Assembly (NCBI GenBank): GCA_002179805.1
Contig: NAVB01001189.1
Location: 1 to 32,782, forward strand
Length of the DNA: 32,782 nt
Direction of reading: 5' to 3'
Source of the DNA: Acanthamoeba lenticulata
Lineage: Eukaryota; Discosea; Longamoebia; Acanthamoebidae
Positions within the stretch are counted from its first letter, which is position 1, and the number at the start of each line of letters is the position of its first letter. The notes beneath the pieces are model-generated. The model saw nothing but the letters and a program-made list of their open reading frames with translations. It was not told the DNA's origin and made no database searches. The position numbers were made by a program, and so were the translations under genes. Below are positions 1 to 9,529 of the stretch, in pieces.

Positions 1-36
1 TATTTTAATTGAATTCTAAATATGTATAATCAACAG

Positions 37-1152
37 GAAAGAGGCTGCGGCCAATTCGCTGCTCATCCAGCCGCCCAAGGCCGAAGAGATCAAGATCATC
101 CACGAGATGTTCTCGCGCCAGATGCACCACGGTGCGACATGAAGGACCAAACGAAAGGCGCCGCGCTCGACCGCTCACTCATGCGCGCTCACACGCCTCG
201 CATACACAGGTTCGGCGCAGCAGCCAAACGAGGTGGCGATGGCCGAGACCTGCCGATCGTCCACGCAGTGGACCCATCCCCAGGTGCGTCACCAAGCCTT
301 CCGCAAGAAGGTTCATTGGTGAGGATGATGATGATGGTTAGGAGCTCATCTTCTCGACCCACGTCCACGCAGAACCGCAACATCCACGGCAACATCTTCG
401 GTGGCTTCCTCATGCGCCAGGCCTTTGAGCTGGCCCACGTGACCTGCGGTGCGCCTCCAACTTTGGACCTTAATGGGTATGTGTCACCGGTGTTGATCGC
501 CAACGACGCGACGTTGTCGTGCAGGCCTCTTTACCGGGGCGATGCCCAGCTTCTTGTCGATGGACGACGTGTCCTTCCTGCGCCCCGTCCACATCGGTAC
601 AAACCAAAACCGAACGCCTTATCGCGTGAACACATACTCACACGTGCTCCACGCGCCCGGGCCAAAGGCTCGGTGCTGACGCTCGAGAGCCAGGTCGTGT
701 ACACCTCCACCTCCACGCTCGACTATGAGGCGGAAGCCACGTCGAGGAAGAAGAAAAACACCAGCGCCGCCGCGCCAGAGGTGCGTGCGCCACCAATGCC
801 GTTGGTCCTCAGGTCCCTTCGCTCTAAAAAACGCTTGGCATGCAGAGCTTCCCGCTGGTGCAGGTCCGAGTACAGGCAAACGTGGGCGATTTCGGGAGCC
901 AGTTCGAGCCCAGCAACGTGTTCCACTTCAACTTCAAGGCCTCGAGCAACCAACGCCGCGTGGTACCCACGGCCTACTCCGGTACAGTTCGCTCTCCCTT
1001 CCTGGCCCATGAAATGTACGACCAATTCCACAACAACAACAACAGAGGCGATGGCGTACCTGGACGGGCGCAGGCGAGTCATTCAGGGCAAGACCCTCCG
1101 CCAAGAGATCCAGGCCCAGCTGGCCGCCTTTGGTGCTGATCCGTTGGATTGA
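37..1152 (+). CDS. ACOT9-type acyl-CoA thioesterase, 3' part
   Basis: Hydrolyses acyl-CoA to free fatty acid and CoA; family members act in mitochondria. Only the C-terminal half of the usual double-hotdog protein is in the window. Exons 37-131, 210-283, 373-448, 525-596, 668-780, 846-981 and 1046-1152 join with agreeing phases. Seen: a helix with AEEIKIIHEMF, then CRSSTQWTHPQ, the hotdog signature NIHGNIFGGFLMRQAFELA, SMDDVSFLRPVHIG, NVFHFNF and the terminal EAMAYLDGRRRV. All line up in order with animal ACOT9. Odd: about 20 extra residues containing RKKKN in the fifth exon, absent from the animal protein; this could be lineage-specific or a missed intron. The left edge (1-36) is an AT-rich intron, so the start lies outside. 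Confidence 0.87.
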   Translation, partial: ERGCGQFAAHPAAQGRRDQDHPRDVLAPDAPRCDMKDQTKGAALDRSLMRAHTPRIHRFGAAAKRGGDGRDLPIVHAVDPSPGASPSLPQEGSLVRMMMMVRSSSSRPTSTQNRNIHGNIFGGFLMRQAFELAHVTCGAPPTLDLNGYVSPVLIANDATLSCRPLYRGDAQLLVDGRRVLPAPRPHRYKPKPNALSREHILTRAPRARAKGSVLTLESQVVYTSTSTLDYEAEATSRKKKNTSAAAPEVRAPPMPLVLRSLRSKKRLACRASRWCRSEYRQTWAISGASSSPATCSTSTSRPRATNAAWYPRPTPVQFALPSWPMKCTTNSTTTTTEAMAYLDGRRRVIQGKTLRQEIQAQLAAFGADPLD

Positions 1153-1238
1153 TTTTACATTTCAAAAATCAGCAAAAATCATTGATTGGCTGGCTTGGTT
1201 CGGTGAAAGAAGAATCCTTGCTTTTGACGGCCCACAAG

Positions 1239-1484
1239 AGGCGTCGTGTGGCTGCGTGTATGAGAGGTGGGGTCGTGGGCCTAGAACCTTGTCCTGAGAC
1301 TCAAGCGGGATTACCACCTATTGGTCCCCGTCCTCACTCGATACTCCTGCGGCAGTCGTCGCTTTCTCGCCCAGCGATGGGCGGGAGAGCACGGCTGTTG
1401 CAAGAGCCACTGGATGGGCTGTGGTCGGCCAACGCCGACCCAATTTTTGCAGCGTCTAGCCTTGTGCTAGACGTCCCCACCTAA
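1239..1484 (+). ncRNA. Structured RNA candidate with Sm-like site (snRNA-like)
   Basis: No family protein is visible here. The stretch holds a long hairpin (1349-1401, about 20 pairs including G-U), a perfect 7-bp hairpin with CAAC loop (1423-1440), then CAATTTTTGCAG (AATTTTTG at 1442-1449), then a perfect 8-bp hairpin (1453-1473). A single-stranded AAUUUUUG between two stem-loops near the 3' end is the classic layout of an Sm-class spliceosomal RNA. I cannot recognise the 5' part as U1, U2, U4, U5, U11, U12 or U4atac: no U5 loop and no U2 GTAGTA were found. The 5' end is a guess. Which snRNA it is, if any, is open. Confidence 0.32.
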
Positions 1485-1613
1485 CTAACAACAAACCAAA
1501 TCATATCTCTTCATGCTTGTAAGTTTTTTTTATGTAACTTCAAATAAAAATTATGTTATTTTAAAAATATATCACTTGGTGGCCGGTATCGGCCAGAAGA
1601 AGGCTTCTGCAGC

Positions 1614-2882
1614 TTAGTTGCAGGTGAGGCCAGAGACGGTGGCGGTGGGCACAGCAATGGAGCTGGCGCTGGTGGAGGCGGCGACGACGCCGGCACCCTG
1701 CGAGGCGCCCGCCTGGATGGGGCCGTAGGCGGTCGAGAGGGTGAACGTGTTGGCGTCCTTGCGGTTGAGCTCCCAGAACTGGGAGATCGACACGCCCGAG
1801 GCGAAGCCGAACTGGACCTGGCCACCGGTGACGGCCTTGGAGCCGGTGTTGGTGAAGGTCACGTCGAAGATCTGGTTGAAGCCGTTGGCGTCGGTCCACT
1901 GACCGCCAGAGGCAGCCGAGCGGGCGACGACCTTGACGCTCAGGCTGCAGCCGGCCGGGGCCGAGCTGGGCTGGGGCGTGGAGACGATGGTCGAGGGCGA
2001 GGGCGAAGCCGGGGCCGACGAGGGCGCCGACGACGGGGCGACGGTGGGCGAGCCGGAGCAGGTGGTGGACTGGACCTTGACCACAGGCGCGGCGGCGGCC
2101 TGGCCAGCCTTAGACTTGACGATGATGCCAGCGCCCTGCGAGGCACCGACCTGGATGGCGCCCCACGGGGTGGGCACGTTGTAGACGTTGGAGTTAGCCT
2201 CACCCTGGAGGTTCCACGACTGGTAGATCGAGGCGCCGGCGGCGACGTCGATGGTGAGCTGCACGCCGGTGACGGGCGCGTTGCCGGAGGCCTTGATGGT
2301 AAGATCGTAGATCTGGAACTGGCTGTCGCCCTCAGTCCACACGCCGCCAGAGGCAGCCGAGCGGGCAACGGACTCCACGGTGGCCTGGCAGCCGCTGGGC
2401 TGGGGCGTGGCGACGACGGTCGAGGGCGAGGGCGAGGCGGCGGCGGGCGAAGCCGAGGCCGACGGGGCGGCAGGCGAGGCCGAGGCCGACGGGGCAGCGG
2501 GCGAGGTCGAAGCGGCAGAGCCGCAGTTGGCGGTGGCGACGGTGATGGTGGCCTGGGTCTTGGACTTGATGATGTAGCCGAACTGGTAGTTGGCGCCAGC
2601 GGCGATGCCACCACCCTGGATGATGTAGTCGGGCAGAGCCCAGAGGCCGGTCTTCTCCTGGTTGATGTTCCACACCTGGTCAAAGGCGGCGCCGGTGATC
2701 GAGAGCTCGACCGACTTGACGGCCTCCGAGCCCGTGTTGGTCAGGGTCACGCTCCACTGGGACATGTCCTGGCCGTTGGTGGTCCACGCGCTTCCGAGCG
2801 TCTGCGTGACGCTCACCTTGCAGTCAGCCGACGCGAGGGCCAGCAGGCAGGCCATGACGGCCAGAGCAAAGAAGAACTTCAT
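1614..2882 (-). CDS. Secreted triple CBM49 cellulose-binding lectin (Luke-type cyst-wall protein)
   Basis: Likely binds cellulose in the cyst wall. 422 residues, one exon. The signal peptide ends near residue 19 (MKFFFALAVMACLLALASA). Three beta-jelly-roll CBM49-like modules follow, at about residues 20-120, 165-275 and 312-422. Each begins and ends with a cysteine and carries an early Trp (SAWTTNG, VWTEGD, QWTDAN) and a second Trp (VWNINQ, SWNLQG, FWELNR). The linkers are low-complexity Ser/Ala/Pro repeats (SASPAAPSASASPAAPSAS). This matches the published Luke lectins of Acanthamoeba cyst walls, which carry two or three such modules; the name rests on architecture recalled, not on a search. 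The start is fixed by the signal peptide. Confidence 0.88.
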   Translation of the reverse strand: MKFFFALAVMACLLALASADCKVSVTQTLGSAWTTNGQDMSQWSVTLTNTGSEAVKSVELSITGAAFDQVWNINQEKTGLWALPDYIIQGGGIAAGANYQFGYIIKSKTQATITVATANCGSAASTSPAAPSASASPAAPSASASPAAASPSPSTVVATPQPSGCQATVESVARSAASGGVWTEGDSQFQIYDLTIKASGNAPVTGVQLTIDVAAGASIYQSWNLQGEANSNVYNVPTPWGAIQVGASQGAGIIVKSKAGQAAAAPVVKVQSTTCSGSPTVAPSSAPSSAPASPSPSTIVSTPQPSSAPAGCSLSVKVVARSAASGGQWTDANGFNQIFDVTFTNTGSKAVTGGQVQFGFASGVSISQFWELNRKDANTFTLSTAYGPIQAGASQGAGVVAASTSASSIAVPTATVSGLTCN

Positions 2883-3299
2883 GAAGTGAGTCTTGTTGAG
2901 GTGATTTGTGAGAGGTTGTTGACAGGCAGTAAGTGTTGAAACAGCTGCTTGATGATGCTTGTTTGAGCTCGTTGTGGGCTTTTAAGCTGCCTCTCGGTCC
3001 TCCGATCAAAGCGTGGAGCGGGGCTTTCCCCATGAATCTTCACGGCCAAGCTCGCTGGTTGATTGCATGTCGACATTCTTCGATTGGGCAATTTTTTTGG
3101 TTGTGCAACAATTTCGTTGTTTAGGTGTCCCATTTTTTTTTTCTGGTTGTAAATCAATTGTTTTCCCTATCAAACAATAAAAATACAATAAATTTAATTT
3201 ATTGTTAATTTTAGTTATTTTTTCTTGTCATTTTAAACAGTTGTATTGAATACTTCAAAAATAAGTAAAGAAACAAATTAGTGATTCTCTGCATTTCCA
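2883..3299 (-). promoter_or_regulatory. Upstream region of the CBM49 lectin gene
   Basis: A 417-nt stretch without a gene. On the minus strand it has a TATA-like AGCTTAAAAGCC (2977-2988), about 100 nt before the ATG, and TTGCCCAAT (3083-3091), about 200 nt before it. The same TTGCCCAAT occurs before the neighbouring DPBB gene. From 3125 to 3295 the DNA is AT-rich and holds the 3' flank of the DPBB gene. No transcript start is known, so the elements are inferred from position. Confidence 0.4.
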
Positions 3300-3814
3300 C
3301 TACACCCACTCCCAAGTGATGGGCACGCGGCCCTGGGCCAGGTTAGCGATGCGGGAGAAGGCGGCAGGGCTCAGGTCGAGACTGCCATAGCCACAGGCCG
3401 GGCACATGTCCACGATCGTCACCTGCATCATGATGTGGGAGCATTTCGTTAACTTCAGCTGCTTGCAAGCCCATGAGACCCCATGAAAGAAAGAGACGTG
3501 CCTGAACTGAGCCATGGGGCCCGTGAACGAGGGCCCGCTTGCCACAGTTGGGGTTGTCGTTGGGGTTGCCACCAGTACCAAACTGCGGCTTGTTCTGCAA
3601 GCATAAGGAAGGAGATAGAGATGAGGTCTAACCCTTGGCCAGTCGTTGCAGCAAGGAAGGAAAGGAGAGGTACAAGAGCAGCGACGAGCTGGTTGTTGTT
3701 GCTATTGTGCCCGCAGGCCCCGAGCCCCACGTTGTAGTAGGTGCCGTCACCGCTGAAGGCGAACGCCGAGGCCAGCATGCACAGGAGAAGGGCGAAAGCA
3801 AGGCGGAAGAACAT
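3300..3814 (-). CDS. Secreted double-psi beta-barrel (expansin/RlpA-like) protein
   Basis: About 118 residues in three exons: 3814-3674, 3594-3502 and 3422-3300. Signal peptide MFFRLAFALLLCMLASAFAF, then one DPBB domain: GTYYNVGLGACG, NNNQLVAAL, NKPQFG, CGKRALVHGPHGSV, then the VTIVDMCPAC strand with the conserved Asp, ending PITWEWV. DPBB proteins of this kind include expansins, which loosen cellulose-based walls. There is no expansin C-terminal cellulose-binding domain, so any wall role is inferred from the fold and from the cellulose-binding lectin next door. Odd: the second intron best fits a GC-AG type (CAG then GCACGT, acceptor GATGCAG). The alternative GT donor two codons upstream removes two residues from the core strand. 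Confidence 0.82.
3423..3501 (-). other. Probable GC-AG intron in DPBB gene
   Basis: Donor GCACGT after CAG, acceptor GATGCAG. The join gives GSVQVTIVDMCPAC, which fits the expansin strand pattern. The rival donor GTTCAG also keeps frame but drops Val-Gln. Confidence 0.62.
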
Positions 3815-3988
3815 GATGGTGCTGTACGGTTGAAGGTCGCTTGCGTGTTTGACCTTTACGCACTGCGTAGTGGATTCAGGGCCTTAAAGCTCGCTTCCAT
3901 TGGTGGACGAATAAATGCAAGTCCTCCCGCCATTGGGCAACTGTTCTCTTGCGTTTTCGGTCCACAATTTACAACCTTCCCTCCCCCT
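3815..3988 (-). promoter_or_regulatory. Upstream region of the DPBB protein gene
   Basis: On the minus strand GAGCTTTAAGGC (3881-3892) is a TATA-like element about 70 nt before the ATG. A CCAAT-containing stretch lies at 3898-3905 and TTGCCCAAT at 3932-3940. The TATA-like and TTGCCCAAT elements resemble those upstream of the CBM49 lectin. The region also holds the 3' flank of the SAM/CH gene. Confidence 0.38.
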
Positions 3989-6900
3989 TCATGGTGCCGA
4001 CGACGTTGACGTGGCGACGCTCACGTTTCCGCTGTCCTTCTTGGCGTTGATTACGTCCTTGTCGAGCATCATCTTCCCGCTCAGCGAGCGAATGAACTGC
4101 GAGTGCGCCGTCGTGCGCACCAAGTGAGGTCCCTTGTACGTCGAGCTTCGTCGCGTCCACCTGTCCAGCGCGTCGAGGCACGACAGCACGGCCTCGAGGT
4201 TCTTGCCGTGGTAGAGATCGGTCGGCCTGCGGCGCGCCCCACGCATGCTTGTTGGTCAGTCATCTGGAGAAGCCTCTTCGTCAAGAGAGAAAGCGATTGC
4301 GCACTCAAACACGGTCTTGACGCCCAGCTTGCGGCAGCCGTTGACAAAGTAGGTGATGTTCTCCATCTGGTAGAAGACCATGTCCCCGAGGTGCACCTCC
4401 TTGATGATCCCCGGCGAGATCACGTTCAACAGCCTGTTCACGTCGCTGGTCAGTCCCCGGACGACCACAGCCGCGATCACGGCCAAGACCACAAAGGCCA
4501 CGTACTTGCAGAGGAGGACGCCCGAGCGCAAGGACAGGAAGAAGTCGGCAGACGGGAAGGACTCCTTGGTGGCGGCCTCGATCCACTGCCGGACGTCGTT
4601 CTGCTTCTGCTCAAAGGCCTCCTTCTCGGCTTGTCGCATGCGGCCCTCCGAGCTGCCACCGTTGGCGAGCGAGCCGTTGGCCGGGAGCTGACGGCCGGGG
4701 CTTCGCGGGCTCTTGGTCAGCGAGAGGCGCGCGCTGAGCCGATTGACGCGGGCCGAGGACACCCGGATGGGCAACGGGTAGTGGTACTGAACCATGACCT
4801 CCTCGTTCTGGTCGGGGGCGGCCTGTTCCGCCGCGTGGCTCTTCTCGGCCTCGGTGGTCGTCGCGGCGTCGGCCACGGCAGCGGCCTCGACGTCCTGCTG
4901 GCCCTTGGCCTCGGCCTCGGACCTTGGTGACGACACGACGGGATCGCGCGGCGTTGTGTTTGTCGCCTTTGTCGCGGTGGCCGCCTTGGCCGCTGTTGTC
5001 GTTGTCGTTGCTGCCGTCGTCGCTTCGCTCTTTTCCTTTTGCTTCTTCTTCGCTTTCGTTTTCGTCTTCGTTTTTGATTTTGTTTTCTTTTCGCGTGTTG
5101 TCGGTTCGGGGCTCGTCGCAGCGGCGACGGCGGCGGTCGCCTGGGCAAAGGCCTGCTCCAGGCCGCGCAGCCGACCCAGCGCGTCGTTCAGCCGTCGCTC
5201 AAGATCGGCGGCCCGCCGTTGCTCGGCCTCGAGCGCCCGCCGGGCCTCGGCGGCGTCCTCCTCGGCTTGGGTGCGTCGGCACTCCTCTTCCCTCAGTCGC
5301 TGCTCGAGCGCCGCCATGGCCACCGCAGCGGCGGCGGCCTCCTCGGCCGCGGCCTTGGCCCGCCGCGGCGATTGTTGCTGTTGCTGTTGCTTCTTGGGCT
5401 TCTTGGGCTCTGCTCTCTGCTGAGGCTCGGTGGTGGCGGCGACGGGCTCCTGGGCCTCAGGCGCCGGCGGACCGGCGACCTGGTCCGCCGGCGACGTCGC
5501 GGGTTCGAGACCCGCCTTGGCGTCCTCGGCCACGTCGGAGCTACCTGTGTTGGCTGGTGGGCGAAGGGGCTCCTTTCCCTGGTCGTCGGTGCCGTCAGCC
5601 GAGGCCACAGCTGCGGCGGCAGTGTTGTTGGCGGCCGGCGCCGCCGGCGCCGCTGGAGGCGGGTTCTTGCGCTTGTTGATCTCTTCAATGAGGACCCGGA
5701 GGTCCGACGTGGGGATGTCCATGTCGTAGAACTGCTGTACGGTGACCTTGAGCAGCCGCTCCATCGAGCCGATGCCCCTGCGCGCCATGCCACGTCACGC
5801 CACGTCAGACCTGACCAAGCTGCGGCTGGGCCAAGGCGCATTGGTACCGGACGTGGACGAGTTCGTTGATGTGCTCGTCCAGCTGGATATCCTCGAGGAA
5901 GGCCTCCACCGAGTTCTCCGGGTACTTGCGCTTGGGGAGGCCGTCTGCTGTTCATCAGCGTCATCGCTGTTGTGAGAATTCGTCCGTTTCTGTGCTCGAC
6001 GAGGCCAAGCGCGGGGAAAAGGGGAAGGAGGGAGAGGGCACCGCCGGAGAAGGGCTGGACGTTGAAGTGGTTCAGCCAGCCCGAGAACGAAAGCCTCTGC
6101 TTGCTCCCGGGCAGGGCCGGTGGCTTGCGCGGACCTGCACCAAAAAAAAAAACAAAGAAATATTAATATTTTAATTCAAAACAAATCCTCAAATAAAAAT
6201 CCTCGAATAAAAGCAAAAGTAAAGTTGAGACTTGTGAAGACGTACTCACGATGATCTGCGTGCCAAAACCATGCGCAGTTTTTGCTGATGTAGGGCTCTT
6301 GGGACCGTGCGTGGGCAGCGCCGCGTCGCTCTTGGCGCCAGATGGCTTGATGCCCACGCCCTTGTCCTTCTTGTCCTTGCGGCCGCCCTTGTTCTTCTTC
6401 TGCTTTTTCTTGTCCTTTTTCCCGGCCTTCCGGCCATCGTCGCTGGCCTCGTCGCTGCTGCTGCTGCTGCTGTTGGCCGCGCGGGGCGCGTCGGTGGAGC
6501 GACGGCTCTTCTGGGCGAGGCCCGACGACGAGGGCAGGTTGAGCTCGCCAAAGGTGCGGTCCTTGGAGCTCCGGCCCTTGGCCTTGGAGGTGAGGCCCTT
6601 GTTCCGCTTGCTGCCGCTGTTGTACGAGAAGCGGTCCGACGTGCTCCGCATCTGCTGGCTCAGCGTGTTTTTCTGAACCGCGCACGACGGCGACGAGGAG
6701 GAGATGATGCCCAAGTCAAAGTCAGTTGAGGCGTGAAACGCGACGTGCAACGCGCCAGCCGACGCGCAAAGCATGGCAAAGAACGAAAACGAAAACGAAA
6801 ACGAAGAACGCGACGACGACGATGGAGGGGAAGCGCAATGGGCTGGTGAGAGAAGACACAACTACAGCAGGAGAGGCGACTCGAGGAGACTGACCCCTCT

Positions 6901-7925
6901 TAACGGAAACAACATTCAAACAGACGGAGAACACGCGATCTCGCCTCACGGCCGAATTTGGCCATGAGGCAAGGCAATCCTATTCTGGGCTGGGGATGGC
7001 GTACACGAGACAGGCGAGGAGGCGACGGCGCGGCCTCGCTGCTTGCGTCCTTCTGCTTCATCCCGTCGAGATTGGAGTACTCGAGCGACTCGAGGGCCGC
7101 CATGGTGGCCGCCCCACCAAAGGACATGCCGCCTGAGAGGCGAATAGGCAGAGCGGTTACTGCCGGGGCGGAGGTGCGCTTGGGCGACGAGGCGGCAGAC
7201 GACGAGGTTGAAGATGAAGCTGAATCTCGCTTGTTCTTCTTCTCCCTCTTCTTGTCCTTCTTGCTTTCTCCCGAGCCGCTCTCGTCGTCCGCGTCAGCGG
7301 CGAGGATGAGGAGGGCGTTCATCTTCTGCTTGTCATTCTTCTTTACGGCGTCGTTGAGCTCGGCCTCCTCCTTGCTGCTACTTCCTGGGATGAAGCACGT
7401 CAATGCATTTCGTACGCTCGACGATTTTTTCGATGATGATGAAGTAGAGGAGGCGGAGGATGAGGAGGCGATCGATTTCTTGCTCTCTAACGAGGGGTTT
7501 GAAGTCCACACGCTGCTACTTCGCGAATCCCGCGACGTCAGCGGCGCTTTCTTCGCCTTCTTCTCCTTCTTCTTGCCCTCTTGGCTGGCGGCCTCGACAG
7601 ACTGGAACCGCAAGGTAAAGTCAGACAAAGCCGAGAAGTCTAAGCTTTGGCTTCGGTCTCGCGTCTGCGTGGCCATACCCCCACGGGCAAGTTGCGCCTC
7701 CTCCTCTTCGCAGCTGCGCTCGTCTGTGGAGGACCCTTCTACTTTCTTCTTGTTCATCTTCTTCTTCGGGGAGAGGAAGTTGCGTGGGCTCATGCCCTGC
7801 GGAGCCCGTCGTGGGCTCGCGTTGGTGGGCGTATGGCTTCCGCTGTTGCTGCTGGTGCCACCCTTTTTCTTCTTCGCACCACCGCCGCCGGATGAACTTA
7901 AGCTCGCTTTCTCCTCTTCCATCAC
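3989..7925 (-). CDS. SAM domain, coiled-coil, calponin-homology protein
   Basis: 1062 residues from seven exons: 7925-7005, 6672-6246, 6134-6042, 5944-5848, 5777-4506, 4445-4305 and 4226-3989; all phases agree. Residues 1-450 are Ser/Lys-rich and low in complexity. A SAM-like domain spans about 487-552 (VEAFLEDIQLDEHINEL, then GIGSMERLLKVT across an intron). An Ala/Pro-rich segment follows, then a charged coiled coil (about 655-735, LEQRLREEECRRTQAEEDA), a Lys-rich stretch, and a single CH domain at about 900-1006 (DVRQWIEAATKESF, LRSGVLLC, YQMENITYFVNGCRKLGVK, PTDLYHGKNLEAVLSCLDAL). A lone CH domain suggests a cytoskeletal scaffold; actin binding by one CH domain is not assured. The first intron is long (332 nt) and contains a GAAAAC repeat. 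Confidence 0.83.
6782..6803. repeat. GAAAAC hexamer repeat in intron
   Basis: Three to four tandem copies of GAAAAC/CGAAAA inside the first intron of the SAM/CH gene. A similar TTTTCGC repeat (11828-11850) sits in an intron of the PX-C2-LCAT gene. They look like simple sequence expansions. Confidence 0.6.
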
Positions 7926-8250
7926 GAAACCTCTTCACCAAGCCCCAACGCAAAGACGTCCTTCTCTTCTTCTTTCTTGAGGCCTCTTCGTCCTTCGTTC
8001 TTTGCCGTCTTCGCTCTTTAGCCTCGTGTGTTGTTGTCGCGGTCGTTGCGTTGGGTCGGCTCTTTGGGGAACCAACGGCGACAACGGCCGTTTCGTCGTG
8101 TCCACGGTGACCACCGTGGTCTCAGCACACAACGAACAAGAAGCAACGGGCCAAGATGGAATAGGGGATTTTATTGGTCGACTACTAAGAAAAGGCGGAC
8201 GACGAAAGAAATAAATAAGGAAATGGGACGGAAAGCTGATCGCGTTGTGA
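7926..8250. promoter_or_regulatory. Divergent promoter between SAM/CH and PLP-binding protein genes
   Basis: 325 nt between two diverging start codons. Near its middle is an 18-bp dyad, CCACGGTG-AC-CACCGTGG (8102-8119), with perfect 8-bp arms. No TATA box stands out. The dyad could bind a dimeric factor; that is inference from symmetry and position. Confidence 0.4.
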
Positions 8251-9529
8251 ATGCGCAGCGTTGCCACAATCGCCCAACCTACGAGTGCACGTGGTCTTGT
8301 GTGGCTGCGACTATCTTCTCTTTGTGTTGTCAATCGTGCTCAGATCGCATCCTCGCCGTTACTGCAACAAAATCAACAGCGCCTCTACACAACTACCGCG
8401 AGTGAGATGGAAAATCCAGAGTTCAACGTGGAGCCCTCTGCCGAGGACTGCGCTGAAGTTGTGCGTCGACTCAACGCTGTGAAGCAGGAGATTGCGGAGG
8501 TCTCACAGCGACTCAGCCTCAAACAGGAGGTACTCTCTTATCTCCTTCGCTCTGCTATTTGATTTTGGCACTCACGGTACAGCATGGCAACTGGCTGCAG
8601 CCACGACTCGTTGCAGTGAGCAAAACTAAGCCGGCGGCGCTTGTGCGCGCCTGCTTCGAGGCGGGCCATGTCCATTTTGGAGAGAACTATGTGCAGGAGC
8701 TCGTTACCAAGGCCAAGCAGGTGCGCACCCTCATCTCTTCCTCTTTCCAGCCGACATGACTTCATGGGCCAACTCGCTTCCCCATGCTGTGGCAGCTCCC
8801 CGAAGGCATCAAGTGGCGTTTCATCGGCCACTTGCAGTCAAACAAGTGCAAGGTACGAACAACAACAGCTTACTATATCGTTGCCCGCTGTTGCTCACAT
8901 GTATGCTTGTTGCAGCAAGTGCTGAGCGTGCCCAACCTCGACTGCGTGGAGACGGTGGATAGCTTCAAGCTCGCCGCGGCGCTCGACAAGGCCGCCTCTG
9001 TGCGGACCACCCCGCTCTCCATCCTCGTGCAGATCAACACTTCGGGCGAGGAGAGCAAGAGCGGCGCCGACCCGGACAAGGTTGTGGAGCTGGTCAAGGA
9101 GATCCGGGACAAGTGCACGCGCCTGCACTTTGCGGGCCTCATGACCATCGGCCGATTCGACGACCATCCCGAGCCCGACTTTCGCGTGCGCACTACTTTC
9201 TTTTTCTTTATTGATTGATTGATTTGTTGATCAACGATCCTGTGGATGTGCCTCCCCGCCAGAAACTGGTCGAGTGTCGCAAGCGGGTGTGCGAGGAGCT
9301 GGGCCTTGCCATGGACCAAATCGAGCTGAGCATGGGCATGTCCCACGACTTTAAGATCGCCGTACGACGACTTGGCAGCCTTCTTCACCAGTCTGCACTA
9401 TTCGTGGCATCGTCTCATCTTGTCTCTTCTCTCTCTTTTTTTTATGTACGTGTGATCAAGATCGAGGAGGGCAGCACCAACGTGCGCGTGGGGAGCAGCA
9501 TCTTTGGTGCCCGCGTCTACCACAAGTAG
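8251..9529 (+). CDS. PLPBP: PLP-binding homeostasis protein (YggS/PROSC family)
   Basis: Binds pyridoxal 5'-phosphate and helps keep free PLP in balance; the fold is the alanine-racemase-like TIM barrel. Six exons: 8251-8529, 8583-8720, 8796-8852, 8916-9185, 9263-9361 and 9461-9529, giving 303 residues. Seen: LVAVSKTKP with the PLP lysine, [62 protein letters not shown] and the phosphate-binding [15 protein letters not shown]. Starting at 8251 adds an Arg/Ser-rich segment without acidic residues for over 50 positions, ending [10 protein letters not shown], typical of a mitochondrial presequence. A second in-frame ATG at 8407 would give a shorter cytosolic form. The last acceptor is AAG rather than CAG. 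Confidence 0.92.

Noticed and set aside
1940..2683. Minus-strand Pro/Arg-rich frame of 247 codons
   Set aside because: Another frame of the CBM49 lectin coding region. The lectin frame has the signal peptide and three similar modules.
3502..3507. GT donor (GTTCAG) for the second intron of the DPBB gene
   Set aside because: It keeps frame but deletes two residues from a conserved strand. The GC donor gives the better family fit, though reads are needed.
4127..4160. A 28-nt intron GTGGAC to TACAAG at the end of the CH domain
   Set aside because: Too short for splicing compared with the other introns, and the frame is open through it.
4794..5679. Long plus-strand open frames rich in Ala, Arg and Ser
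   Set aside because: Antisense readings of the low-complexity and coiled-coil part of the SAM/CH gene.
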